7,376 nt of DNA, from NCBI GenBank assembly GCA_013203015.1, contig JABMPO010000003.1:1-7376 (forward strand), in the 5' to 3' direction. The DNA comes from Fidelibacterota bacterium (GTDB lineage: Bacteria; Fidelibacterota; Marinisomatia; Marinisomatales; TCS56). Each line of letters opens with the position of its first letter. Within the stretch, counting starts at the first letter, position 1. Of this stretch, positions 1 through 7,059 are shown piece after piece. Both the position numbers and the translations under genes were made by a program. A model generated the notes under the pieces. It was given only the letters and a program-made list of their open reading frames with translations, made no database searches and was not told the DNA's origin.

Positions 1-1931
1 CCACCTATTACACTCTCAAAGCCGATTTAGCCACCAGCGATCCAAAAATATTTTCTACCCAACTCTTTAGACTGGATGGTCAACGCCTGGCAACCATGAA
101 AGACTTCGATGGCGCAACCGGACTGCCGACCCGGAAAAATTTGATGATTCTGTCGCAAACCCAGGCCGAAACCCTGGCCAAAGAACTGGAACCGGGACCC
201 TGGGTTGTCAGCGACATCGTAGAAAAACCGCTCTCTTCCAGGCCTTCACCGCCGTTTATAACCAGCACGTTGCAGCAGGAAGCAGCTCGCAAATTGCGGT
301 TTTCGGCGCGTAAGACTATGCGCACTGCTCAGGCATTGTACGAAGCTGGTTATATAACCTACATGCGTACCGACTCCACCCACTTATCGGGCGAAGCTTT
401 GAATGCTGCCAGAAACGAAATACAATCACGTTACGGCAGCCAATTTTTACCGGAAAAACCGATCCAGTACACCCGCAAAGTCAAAAATGCCCAGGAAGCC
501 CATGAGGCCATCCGGCCGGCTGGCAGCTCTTTCAAACCAGTAGCTGAAGTGGCCGCTAAGCTTGATAAGGACGCTGCCCGGCTCTACGATCTGGTTCGCA
601 AACGCACCGTAGCCAGCCAGATGAAACCAGCCAAATTAATGCAAACGACTGTCACCGTAACCAACCAGAAAGCTGATTTTCGCGCCGTTGGCAAAGTGAT
701 TCTATTTCCCGGTTACATGCGGGCATATGTTGAAGGCAGCGATGATCCAGATATTGGATTGGCCGACAAAGAAACAGTCTTGCCGGCGTTGCAAGTTAAT
801 CAGCGACTAACTTGCGAAAAATTGCTGGTAGATGAACGCCAGACCAAACCACCGGCACGCTTCACCGAGGCCTCACTGGTGAAAGAAATGGAAGCCAAGG
901 GAATCGGCCGGCCATCGACTTACGCCAATATTTTAAGCCGGATAATGCAAAAGGATTATGTGGAGAATCGGAAAGGCAAATTGATTCCCACCTTCCTGGC
1001 TGTGGCGGTTGTTCAGTTGCTGGAAAACCATTTTGAATCACTGGTTAATGCCAAATTCACGGCCGAAATGGAAGATCAACTAGATGCAATCGCCCGTGGC
1101 GACGCACAGGCGTTGCCGTTTATGGAAGCATTTTACTTTGGCGGCAAGGATATGGTCGGTTTGGAAAAAATGCTGGAAGATAAGGTTGATATCCGCAAAG
1201 CCTGCACGATTTCGCTGGGCGAAGACGATGGTATTATTGTTGAGACCCGAGTCGGAAACTATGGACCTTATATCCAAAAGGGAGACTTGCGTAAATCGGT
1301 CCCCCATTCCCTGGCTCCTGGTGATATCAATCTGGAAAGTGCCTTGGAATTACTGGCCCGGAGCAATGAGCAACCCGAAACACTGGGTACCGATCCGGAA
1401 ACCGGAGAACAAATTTTTATCAAAGAAGGTCCTTACGGCAGGTATGTTCAAAAAGGCGACACCAAGGTTCGCAAAGGGATTCCAAAAGATATTGACCCCG
1501 ACGAACTGAACCTGGACCTGGCTTTACGCCTGCTGACCCTGCCACGCAGTCTGGGTGCTCACCCGGATACCGGCGAGGAAGTTCTCGCCGATTACGGCCG
1601 CTACGGACCTTATCTGAAAAGTGGCCGCACCAACCAGAAACTAATTATGCCGGATACACCATTGAATGTGACCCTGGAACGAGCGGTGGCAATTTTAGCA
1701 AGCGCCCGTAAACCCAGTGCCGAACTGCGGACTTTGGGAACCCATCCCGAAACTGGTAAAACAATTGTCCTGAAGGATGGCCGTTACGGTCCCTTCATTA
1801 CTGATGGTAAGGTCAACGCCGCTATACCAAAAAATATCAACCATGAAGATTTAACTACGGAACAAGCGATTGATTTGATCAATAAGAAAATAGCAGCGGG
1901 ACCAACAAAAAAACGAAGACGTAAAAAATGA
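1..1931 (+). CDS. topA: DNA topoisomerase I (type IA), 5'-truncated by the window edge
   Basis: The reading frame is open from base 3 to the TGA at 1929-1931, giving 642 visible residues; the ATG at 96 is internal, because family-like sequence continues upstream of it. Type IA topoisomerases relax negatively supercoiled DNA through a transient 5'-phosphotyrosine break. The active-site block GYITYMRTDST lies at about 348-380, with the catalytic Tyr at 360-362. The conserved QEAHEAIRP block (492-518) and the RFTEASLVKEMEAKGIGRPS block (858-917) follow. The N-terminal Toprim domain is off the window. The C-terminus has no Cys4 zinc ribbons. Instead it has about four repeats of the type LGxxPxTGxx...GRYGPYxxxG, near 1236-1310, 1383-1460, 1551-1625 and 1734-1811, the first of them degenerate. 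It ends in a basic Lys/Arg tail (KKRRRKK), probably for DNA contact. The stop overlaps the next start (ATGA), which suggests translational coupling. The identification is very secure. Confidence 0.97.
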   Translation, partial: TYYTLKADLATSDPKIFSTQLFRLDGQRLATMKDFDGATGLPTRKNLMILSQTQAETLAKELEPGPWVVSDIVEKPLSSRPSPPFITSTLQQEAARKLRFSARKTMRTAQALYEAGYITYMRTDSTHLSGEALNAARNEIQSRYGSQFLPEKPIQYTRKVKNAQEAHEAIRPAGSSFKPVAEVAAKLDKDAARLYDLVRKRTVASQMKPAKLMQTTVTVTNQKADFRAVGKVILFPGYMRAYVEGSDDPDIGLADKETVLPALQVNQRLTCEKLLVDERQTKPPARFTEASLVKEMEAKGIGRPSTYANILSRIMQKDYVENRKGKLIPTFLAVAVVQLLENHFESLVNAKFTAEMEDQLDAIARGDAQALPFMEAFYFGGKDMVGLEKMLEDKVDIRKACTISLGEDDGIIVETRVGNYGPYIQKGDLRKSVPHSLAPGDINLESALELLARSNEQPETLGTDPETGEQIFIKEGPYGRYVQKGDTKVRKGIPKDIDPDELNLDLALRLLTLPRSLGAHPDTGEEVLADYGRYGPYLKSGRTNQKLIMPDTPLNVTLERAVAILASARKPSAELRTLGTHPETGKTIVLKDGRYGPFITDGKVNAAIPKNINHEDLTTEQAIDLINKKIAAGPTKKRRRKK

Positions 1932-2371
1932 AAAAACTAATCATTAGCTTTATAGCGGTTGCCAGTCTGGTGCTGGCCGCCACTGAAGCACAAGAGACAC
2001 TAATAATTGAATTGGAACAGAGCCTGATCGCTCCCTGCTGCTGGAGCGGAACGGTTTACGACCATGGTCATAGCGAGATGGAACAAGAAATCCGCCGGTT
2101 GGTGGTTGAAGACAGTCTGAATAAAGAACAAATACTGGATTATTTCGTAAAGCTACACGGCGAACGGATACTGGCTTCACCGGCAGCCACCGGATTCAAC
2201 CTGATGGCCTGGATTGCACCGATTCTGATTGCATTAATCGGAATCGCCGTATTTATCAATTACCTGCGGACACCCAAAGCAATCGCAGCCAGTAGCAAAA
2301 GCCCGCAACAGCCCAAGGAGAAAATTCTTTTTGACGAACAAATCGAGCGGGAATTGAAATCTTTAGATTAG
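1928..2371 (+). CDS. ccmH: CcmH/NrfF-family cytochrome c maturation protein, variant CC motif
   Basis: This is a 147-residue protein. It has an N-terminal signal or anchor (residues 1 to about 20), a short periplasmic helical domain, a transmembrane segment (about 92-112) and a charged tail ending ERELKSLD. The periplasmic part fits the CcmH/CycL/NrfF pattern: a cysteine motif, then EIRRLVVEDSLNKEQILDYFVKLHGERIL, then a Pro and the membrane helix. Family members reduce or present the apocytochrome c CxxCH motif for haem ligation. The usual LRCxxC motif is replaced by LIAPCCW with adjacent Cys37 and Cys38, so the first family cysteine position appears to be Ala35. The start ATG at 1928 overlaps the topA stop by four bases, which supports coupled translation. 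No other ccm gene is visible here. The family call rests on pattern and topology; exact function with the CC motif is inferred. Confidence 0.8.
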   Translation: MKKLIISFIAVASLVLAATEAQETLIIELEQSLIAPCCWSGTVYDHGHSEMEQEIRRLVVEDSLNKEQILDYFVKLHGERILASPAATGFNLMAWIAPILIALIGIAVFINYLRTPKAIAASSKSPQQPKEKILFDEQIERELKSLD

Positions 2372-2400
2372 TCCTATAAAAGTATTATCAGATTCTATTA

Positions 2401-3744
2401 ATGAAAAAAAACGTACGTTTAGAGAAAATTGTTTCCCTGGCCAAACGCCGGGGATTTATCTTTCAATCCAGTGAAATATATGGCGGTTTCGGCGCTGTTT
2501 ATGATTACGGCCCCCTGGGAGTATCCTTGAAAAATGCCATCTCCCAGCGCTGGTGGCGGGCCATGACTCAACTGCACGAAAACATTGTGGGGCTGGACAG
2601 TGGTATTCTGATGCATCCCAAAATCTGGGAAGCCTCGGGGCACGTCTCCAACTTCCATGATCCGCTGGTTGACTGCAAACAATGCAAAGCCCGGTACCGG
2701 GCCGATGAATTTGCTGAAGATTACGAGTCAATCGATTGGTCAACCACCAAATGTCCCACCTGCGGTACCACCGGAAAAATGACCGAACCGCGTCAGTTTA
2801 ATCTGATGTTCAAAACCATCGTTGGCCCCGTGGAAGAATCGGGTTCGGAAGCTTATTTGCGACCGGAAACCGCCCAGGGGATCTATGTCAATTATCTGCT
2901 CACTCAAGGCGCCATGCGCCTGAAGGTACCATTCGGAATCGCCCAGATCGGGAAAGCCTTTCGCAATGAAATCGTGGCCCGGAACTTCATATTCCGAACT
3001 CGTGAATTCGAACAAATGGAAATGCAATATTTCGTTAAGCCGGGCACCGACGACGATGAAATGCTGCGCTGGAAAGAGGAGCGGATTAAATTTTACACCG
3101 AAGCTCTAGGTATTGATCATGATAAGGTCCGTTACCATCAGCATGGTGAAAATGAACTGGCTCATTATGCCAAAGAGGCCTGGGATATCGAATTTGAATT
3201 TCCGTTCGGCTGGGCCGAAATAGAGGGTATTCACAATCGCACCGATTTCGATTTGCGGCGTCACCAGGAATACTCCGGTAAAAGCATGCAAATGTTTGAT
3301 GATGAGGCTAAAGAACGTTACTTCCCATATATTATCGAAACATCCGCGGGCTTGAACCGGATGCTGCTGGCGGTGCTTTCCGACGCTTACTGGGAGGACG
3401 AGGAAAACAACCGGGTAGTCATGCGATTCCATCCGGCTGTGGCACCGGTCAAAGCGGTGGTATGTCCGTTGGTGAAGAAAGACGGCCTACCAGACATTGC
3501 CCATAAAATAGTGAATGAGCTGAAAAATCATTGGAAGGTGATTTATGATCAGCAGGGTTCAATCGGCAAGCGTTACTACCGCCAGGATGAAGCCGGAACG
3601 CCGTTTGGGATTACCGTTGACCACCAAACCCTGGAAGACGACACGGTCACTATCCGCGATCGTGACAGCCAGAATCAGGAGCGGATTCCGCTCACTGGTA
3701 TAGTTTCCACCATCCAGGACCGGATTGATAATTACAGTAAATAA
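2401..3744 (+). CDS. glyQS: Glycyl-tRNA synthetase, single-chain alpha2 type
   Basis: This 447-residue class IIa aminoacyl-tRNA synthetase attaches glycine to tRNA-Gly in the cytoplasm. The N-terminus (SLAKRRGFIFQSSEIYGG...YDYGPLG) is typical of the alpha2 enzyme, as opposed to the alpha2beta2 GlyQ/GlyS form. A probable zinc site has Cys92 and Cys95 (CKQC) with Cys118 and Cys121 (CPTC). Motif 2 is around FRNE (187-190) and REFEQMEM (201-208). Motif 3 is ETSAGLNR (313-320), with Asn319 where Asp is common in the family. The C-terminal anticodon-binding domain begins near HPAVAPVKAVV (344-354) and includes the DEAGTPFGITVD block (396-407). Length is normal and no lesion is seen. The ATG at 2401 starts directly into conserved sequence; upstream there is no convincing Shine-Dalgarno. 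The gene lies 29 bases after ccmH and may be co-transcribed with it. Confidence 0.97.
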   Translation: MKKNVRLEKIVSLAKRRGFIFQSSEIYGGFGAVYDYGPLGVSLKNAISQRWWRAMTQLHENIVGLDSGILMHPKIWEASGHVSNFHDPLVDCKQCKARYRADEFAEDYESIDWSTTKCPTCGTTGKMTEPRQFNLMFKTIVGPVEESGSEAYLRPETAQGIYVNYLLTQGAMRLKVPFGIAQIGKAFRNEIVARNFIFRTREFEQMEMQYFVKPGTDDDEMLRWKEERIKFYTEALGIDHDKVRYHQHGENELAHYAKEAWDIEFEFPFGWAEIEGIHNRTDFDLRRHQEYSGKSMQMFDDEAKERYFPYIIETSAGLNRMLLAVLSDAYWEDEENNRVVMRFHPAVAPVKAVVCPLVKKDGLPDIAHKIVNELKNHWKVIYDQQGSIGKRYYRQDEAGTPFGITVDHQTLEDDTVTIRDRDSQNQERIPLTGIVSTIQDRIDNYSK

Positions 3745-3749
3745 TTGAA

Positions 3750-4340
3750 ATGTTACCCAACCGAAAATCAATTCGGTTAGCGGGTTATGATTATTCCCAA
3801 TCGGGAATTTATTTTATTACAATTTGCAGCTATGGCAAACTGCCGATTTTCGGTTCCATTCGAAATAATATAATGCGATTAAATCGACTAGGAAAAATTG
3901 TTCAAGAAGAATTGAGCAAGACGGCCGTTATTCGTTCAAATATTAATATCGATGAATTCATTATTATGCCTAATCATCTCCACAGTATAATTAGCATTAC
4001 TGATAGTACGGGCACGGCACGCCATGCCCATACAAATGAGAAATTTGGGAGACCTGTTCAAGGGTCAATTCCAACCATAATTAGATCCTTTAAATCTGCT
4101 GTTACAAAATCAGCTCATGAATTGGGCTTATTTATCAAATCACAAATCTGGCATCGAAATTATTACGAGCATGTCATTCGCAATGAAGAAGCACTTGAAC
4201 GTATTCGCAATTATATCATTACCAATCCTGAAAACTGGAGTCGCGATACTGACAACCCCGATCACTCAGGGAAAAATTTATTTAAGGTCTGGCTGGATCA
4301 GTACAATATTTTCAAGTCCATTGATAATCCTAACTACTAA
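3750..4340 (+). CDS. REP-associated tyrosine transposase (RAYT, Y1/IS200-like HUH family)
   Basis: This is a 196-residue single-strand DNA nuclease/transposase of the Y1 HUH superfamily. The N-terminus PNRKSIRLAGYDYSQSGIYFITIC is typical of RAYTs. The HUH metal-binding motif is MPNHLH (73-78, His76 and His78). The catalytic tyrosine is probably Tyr138 or Tyr139 in HRNYYEHVIRNEE, followed by the family's RIRNYIITNPENW. Unlike IS200 transposases, RAYTs usually act on palindromic REP sequences in trans. Here such a palindrome lies inside the gene, encoding residues 86-95, and another follows the stop. The start is five bases after the glyQS stop with no clear Shine-Dalgarno, so expression may depend on read-through from glyQS. 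The gene is visibly richer in A+T than its neighbours, consistent with horizontal acquisition. About 25 residues (after NPDH, 169-172) extend past the usual family end. The frame is intact, so the enzyme may be active. Confidence 0.93.
   Translation: MLPNRKSIRLAGYDYSQSGIYFITICSYGKLPIFGSIRNNIMRLNRLGKIVQEELSKTAVIRSNINIDEFIIMPNHLHSIISITDSTGTARHAHTNEKFGRPVQGSIPTIIRSFKSAVTKSAHELGLFIKSQIWHRNYYEHVIRNEEALERIRNYIITNPENWSRDTDNPDHSGKNLFKVWLDQYNIFKSIDNPNY
4006..4033 (+). repeat. REP-like palindrome inside the RAYT coding sequence
   Basis: The 28-bp imperfect palindrome has the core GGGCACGGCACGCCATGCCC (4010-4029) bounded by GTAC on the left and ATAC on the right. Eleven of fourteen symmetric positions pair; the mismatches are 4009/4030, 4015/4024 and the central 4019/4020. 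It is in frame and encodes STGTARHAHT, in a loop between the HUH motif and the GSIPTIIRSFKSAVTK block. It aligns with 4349-4377 downstream: over 4009-4037, 24 of 29 bases are identical. REP-like status is inferred from the palindrome, the RAYT context and the second copy. Confidence 0.75.
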
Positions 4341-4348
4341 ATATCGTT

Positions 4349-4377
4349 CGGGCATGGCGCGCCGTACCCGTACAAAT
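4349..4377 (+). repeat. REP-like palindrome downstream of the RAYT
   Basis: The palindromic part is 4349-4370, with core GGGCATGGCGCGCCGTACCC (4350-4369) and a perfect 8-bp centre GGCGCGCC (4356-4363). Nine of eleven positions form Watson-Crick pairs, 4355/4364 is a G-T pair and 4353/4366 is a mismatch. The shared right flank GTACAAAT/ATACAAAT carries the match beyond the hairpin. The repeat starts eight bases after the RAYT stop in the 144-bp gap (4341-4484) before the next gene. No T-run follows it, so it does not look like an ordinary intrinsic terminator. The rest of the gap is AT-rich with a T7 run at 4434-4440 and no secure promoter. Confidence 0.75.
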
Positions 4378-4484
4378 AGCAGAACGTTTCAATATCCAAA
4401 TCATTAATGGGAAAAGAATTGAATTGTTACAGATTTTTTTGCATGAGAAATTTCACAATAATAAAACTTAAAATGGACTGATTT

Positions 4485-5237
4485 ATGAACCAGCATCTCT
4501 CTATGCGCTCTGGTAATCCGGCCCTGCGGGCACAAACATTCATTAAAGCCGGACGGGTCGAAGCCGACCAGGCCATGACAATCATGGGCACTGTAAACAA
4601 GACCGCTCTATCGTTGCTGTTACTTATGACTACAGCGACATTCACCTGGAACCTGCCTACCAACGATCCTAAGATGGGTGGACTAATGATGGTGGGTGTT
4701 TTCGGTGGCTTGATCCTTGCCCTGGTTACGGTATTCAAAAAGCATTTAGCGCCCTACACAGTACCAGTCTATGCCCTGCTGGAAGGTTTATTCCTGGGAG
4801 GCATATCCAAATATTTTGACCAACTGTACCCCGGGATCGTGAATCAAGCTATATTCCTGACCTTTGGTACCCTGGCTGCCCTGCTGCTGGCTTACCGCTC
4901 GGGTCTAATCAAACCCACCGAAAATTTTAAACTGGGTATTGCTGCCGCCACCGGGGGCGTATTTTTTATCTACATGATCAGTTTCATTCTGGGCTTTTTC
5001 GGTAAGTCCGTACCATTAATTCATAGCAGCTCGAACATGGGTATTATATTCAGTTTATTCGTAGTGGGCATCGCCGCTTTGAATCTGGTCCTGGACTTCG
5101 ATTTTATCGAAGAAGGAGCCGAACGCAATGCTCCCAAATATATGGAATGGTACGGGGCTTTTGGTCTACTGGTTACACTGATCTGGCTCTATCTGGAAAT
5201 TCTGCGACTGCTGGCCAAACTGCAAGGTCGCCGTTAA
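4485..5237 (+). CDS. Bax inhibitor-1/YccA-like family integral membrane protein
   Basis: This 250-residue protein has seven predicted membrane segments, at about 36-55, 66-84, 89-108, 119-138, 150-171, 184-204 and 222-243. The N-terminal MRSGNPAL motif and the C-terminal block LVLDFDFIEEGAERNAPKYMEWYGAFGLLVTLIWLYLEILRLLAKL are hallmarks of the bacterial Bax inhibitor-1-like family (the PF12811-type branch). Asp204 and Asp206 may correspond to the acidic pair that gates the pH-sensitive calcium leak in characterised homologues; the role in bacteria is largely unknown. The start could be 4485 or the ATG at 4503 (Met7), which lies right at the family's usual N-terminus; neither has a good Shine-Dalgarno. 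The gene follows the RAYT repeat region and is closed by a strong terminator, so it is probably a single-gene unit or the end of one. Confidence 0.92.
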   Translation: MNQHLSMRSGNPALRAQTFIKAGRVEADQAMTIMGTVNKTALSLLLLMTTATFTWNLPTNDPKMGGLMMVGVFGGLILALVTVFKKHLAPYTVPVYALLEGLFLGGISKYFDQLYPGIVNQAIFLTFGTLAALLLAYRSGLIKPTENFKLGIAAATGGVFFIYMISFILGFFGKSVPLIHSSSNMGIIFSLFVVGIAALNLVLDFDFIEEGAERNAPKYMEWYGAFGLLVTLIWLYLEILRLLAKLQGRR

Positions 5238-5248
5238 ATTTATAATTG

Positions 5249-5294
5249 AAATAAAGGTCATACTCGGCGTGTCAAAGTATGACCTTTATTTTTT
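5249..5294 (+). terminator. Strong intrinsic terminator after the Bax inhibitor-like gene
   Basis: A perfect 16-bp stem pairs 5249-5264 (ending GGTCATACT) with 5276-5291 (starting AGTATGACC), with an 11-base loop at 5265-5275. The 3' arm ends in a run of six T (5289-5294). The A-rich 5' arm would give a U-rich tail on the other strand, so the structure could also stop transcription from the right, although no - strand gene is seen. It begins 11 bases after the stop codon at 5235-5237 and separates this gene from the gamma-glutamyltransferase. Confidence 0.93.
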
Positions 5295-5332
5295 ATATTT
5301 CCGTCCAAATTACAAGTCAATGAATTGATATT

Positions 5333-7030
5333 ATGACCAACACCTTTCGATTTTTACTTGCAGCAATCATTCTTCAATCCTTTGCGCTGCCCGCGAATCC
5401 CGATCCGGTTTATGCCGAAAACGGAATGGTAGTGTCAGCCAATCGTCTGGCTTCGGAAATCGGAATTGAGATACTGAAACAAGGTGGCAATGCCATTGAT
5501 GCTGCAGTAGCTACCGGATTTGCTCTGGCTGTGGTTCATCCCCAGGCCGGTAATCTTGGTGGCGGCGGTTTCATGGTCGCCCACCTGGCTGATGGCAGTA
5601 ATTTCGCTTTGGATTATCGCGAACAGGCGCCGTCAGCCGCCACCCGAGATATGTACCTAGATTCAGCCGGTAATGTAATTCCTGATTTATCGACCTATTC
5701 GCACCTGGCAGCCGGCGTACCGGGAAGTGTGGATGGATTATACAAAGCCTGGCGGGACCATGGATCAGGAAATGTCAGCCGCAAACAACTGTTAGCGCCA
5801 GCTATCAAACTGGCCCAAAAAGGCTTTCCCATTACACGCCGCTACGCCCGCTACCTCAATTATAATCACGATTATTTTCAGCGTGATCCGGGCGCTGACG
5901 ACATTTTCAATAAACCTGCTGAAAACCATTGGAAAGCCGGCGACCGGTTAGTACAAAAGGATCTCGCCCGCACTTTAAAGCTGATTGCGAAATATGGCCG
6001 GGACGGATTTTATACGGGACCAATCGCGGATTTGATTCTAGCCGAAATGCAGCAGGGACAGGGCTTGATTACCGCCAAAGATTTGCAAAATTATTCGGCA
6101 GAATATCGCCTTCCAGTTGAAGGTACATTCAAAGAATACAAAGTTATTTCCATGCCACCGCCCAGTTCCGGCGGCGTATTAATTATCCAGATGCTGAATA
6201 TGCTTGAGAATTTCGACATCGATTCATTGGGCTGGAATTCATCGGCCTATATCCATTTATTAACAGAAATCGAACGCCGTGCCTATGCTGATCGCGCCGA
6301 GCATCTCGGCGATCCGGATTTCTGGGAAGTCCCCCTGGATCGACTCATGAGCAAGGAATACGCCCGCTTGCGATCCACCGAAATTAGTCTGACGGAAGCC
6401 ACCCCATCCGGTGACGTGAGTTTCGGACAGCCATTTCCTGACGAAAGCCCGGAAACAACTCACTATTCCGTGTTCGATAAAGATGGCAATGCCGTTGCTG
6501 TGACTACTACTCTGAATTTCAGTTTCGGCTGCGGAATTGTGGTTGAAGGCGCAGGCTTTTTTCTGAATAATGAAATGGACGATTTTTCAGCTAAGCCGGG
6601 AGTGCCCAATGCCTTTGGATTACTGGGCAATGATGCCAATGCCATCGAACCTGGTAAGCGCATGTTGAGCTCCATGACACCAACAATCGTTTTGAAAAAC
6701 CAGCAACCGTACTTGGTAGTGGGAGCGCCCGGCGGCGCGACTATAATAACAACAGTTTTGCAAGTTATTTTAAACAGCCTGATCCACGAAATGGATATCC
6801 AGGAAGCGGTGGCGGCGCCCCGGTTTCATTCGCAATGGTATCCGGACGTTGTCTATGGGGAAACCCGCGGTATCCCGGAAGATGTGCAACTGAACCTGGA
6901 AAAATTGGGCCATACGGTCGAAACCCATCACTGGGGCTATATGGGACGAGCTAATTGCCTGATGGCAGACTCTACCGGAATCTACGGCGGTGCCGATCCC
7001 CGAGGTGAGAATGCGGCGGTTGGTTATTAA
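5333..7030 (+). CDS. ggt: Gamma-glutamyltransferase (glutathione hydrolase), periplasmic
   Basis: This is a 565-residue Ntn-hydrolase precursor. It cleaves the gamma-glutamyl bond of glutathione and related compounds, or transfers the group to amino acids or peptides. Residues 1 to about 28 form a signal peptide (hydrophobic FLLAAIILQSFALPA) without a lipobox, so a soluble periplasmic enzyme is expected. The self-cleavage site is before Thr375 in ETTHYSV; this Thr (codon 6455-6457) is the nucleophile of the small subunit. Other active-site matches to the E. coli enzyme are Arg96 in DYREQAP, Asn395 in TTTLNFSFG, the NNEMDDFSAKPGVPN lid-loop region (412-426), Ser446-Ser447 in MLSSMTPT, and Gly467-Gly468 in GAPGGA for the oxyanion hole. 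The lid loop is typical of the E. coli type and absent from the Bacillus type. Length and C-terminus (ADPRGENAAVGY) are normal. The start is supported by the signal peptide, although no Shine-Dalgarno is evident. Confidence 0.96.
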   Translation: MTNTFRFLLAAIILQSFALPANPDPVYAENGMVVSANRLASEIGIEILKQGGNAIDAAVATGFALAVVHPQAGNLGGGGFMVAHLADGSNFALDYREQAPSAATRDMYLDSAGNVIPDLSTYSHLAAGVPGSVDGLYKAWRDHGSGNVSRKQLLAPAIKLAQKGFPITRRYARYLNYNHDYFQRDPGADDIFNKPAENHWKAGDRLVQKDLARTLKLIAKYGRDGFYTGPIADLILAEMQQGQGLITAKDLQNYSAEYRLPVEGTFKEYKVISMPPPSSGGVLIIQMLNMLENFDIDSLGWNSSAYIHLLTEIERRAYADRAEHLGDPDFWEVPLDRLMSKEYARLRSTEISLTEATPSGDVSFGQPFPDESPETTHYSVFDKDGNAVAVTTTLNFSFGCGIVVEGAGFFLNNEMDDFSAKPGVPNAFGLLGNDANAIEPGKRMLSSMTPTIVLKNQQPYLVVGAPGGATIITTVLQVILNSLIHEMDIQEAVAAPRFHSQWYPDVVYGETRGIPEDVQLNLEKLGHTVETHHWGYMGRANCLMADSTGIYGGADPRGENAAVGY

Positions 7031-7049
7031 TCATTTGTAATGATAAAAT

Positions 7050-7053
7050 AGGA
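7050..7053 (+). promoter_or_regulatory. Shine-Dalgarno for the SlyD-like gene
   Basis: AGGA lies six bases before the ATG at 7060. It is the clearest ribosome-binding site in the window and fixes this start. The gene begins 29 bases after the ggt stop and no terminator lies between them, so the two may be co-transcribed. Confidence 0.65.
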
Positions 7054-7059
7054 AAACTC

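Noticed and set aside
4117..4407. An open frame of 96 codons overlapping the end of the RAYT and the downstream palindrome
   Set aside because: It lies in another frame of a clear RAYT gene, resembles no family I know, and its length is explained by the AT-rich overlap.
4434..4440. T7 run as a terminator for the RAYT
   Set aside because: No stable GC stem directly precedes it; the palindrome is more than 60 bases upstream.
4424..4467. Possible promoter elements before the Bax inhibitor-like gene (TTGTTA at 4424, TTGCAT at 4439, TAAAAC at 4462)
   Set aside because: No pair of boxes has both good matches and proper spacing; AT-rich DNA gives such hits by chance.
5271..5299. TATATT (5294-5299) as a -10 box for ggt
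   Set aside because: It overlaps the terminator tail and no -35-like hexamer lies at the right distance. A ggt promoter must be nearby, but I cannot place it.
6455..6540. Possible inactive GGT because Cys400 replaces the Thr found in FGTG of the E. coli enzyme
   Set aside because: The nucleophile Thr375 and the other key active-site residues are present, so the substitution alone does not suggest loss of function.
7030..7044. ATCATT/AATGAT hairpin between ggt and the SlyD-like gene
   Set aside because: It is a 6-bp AT-rich stem with a 3-base loop and no T-run; too weak to call a terminator.
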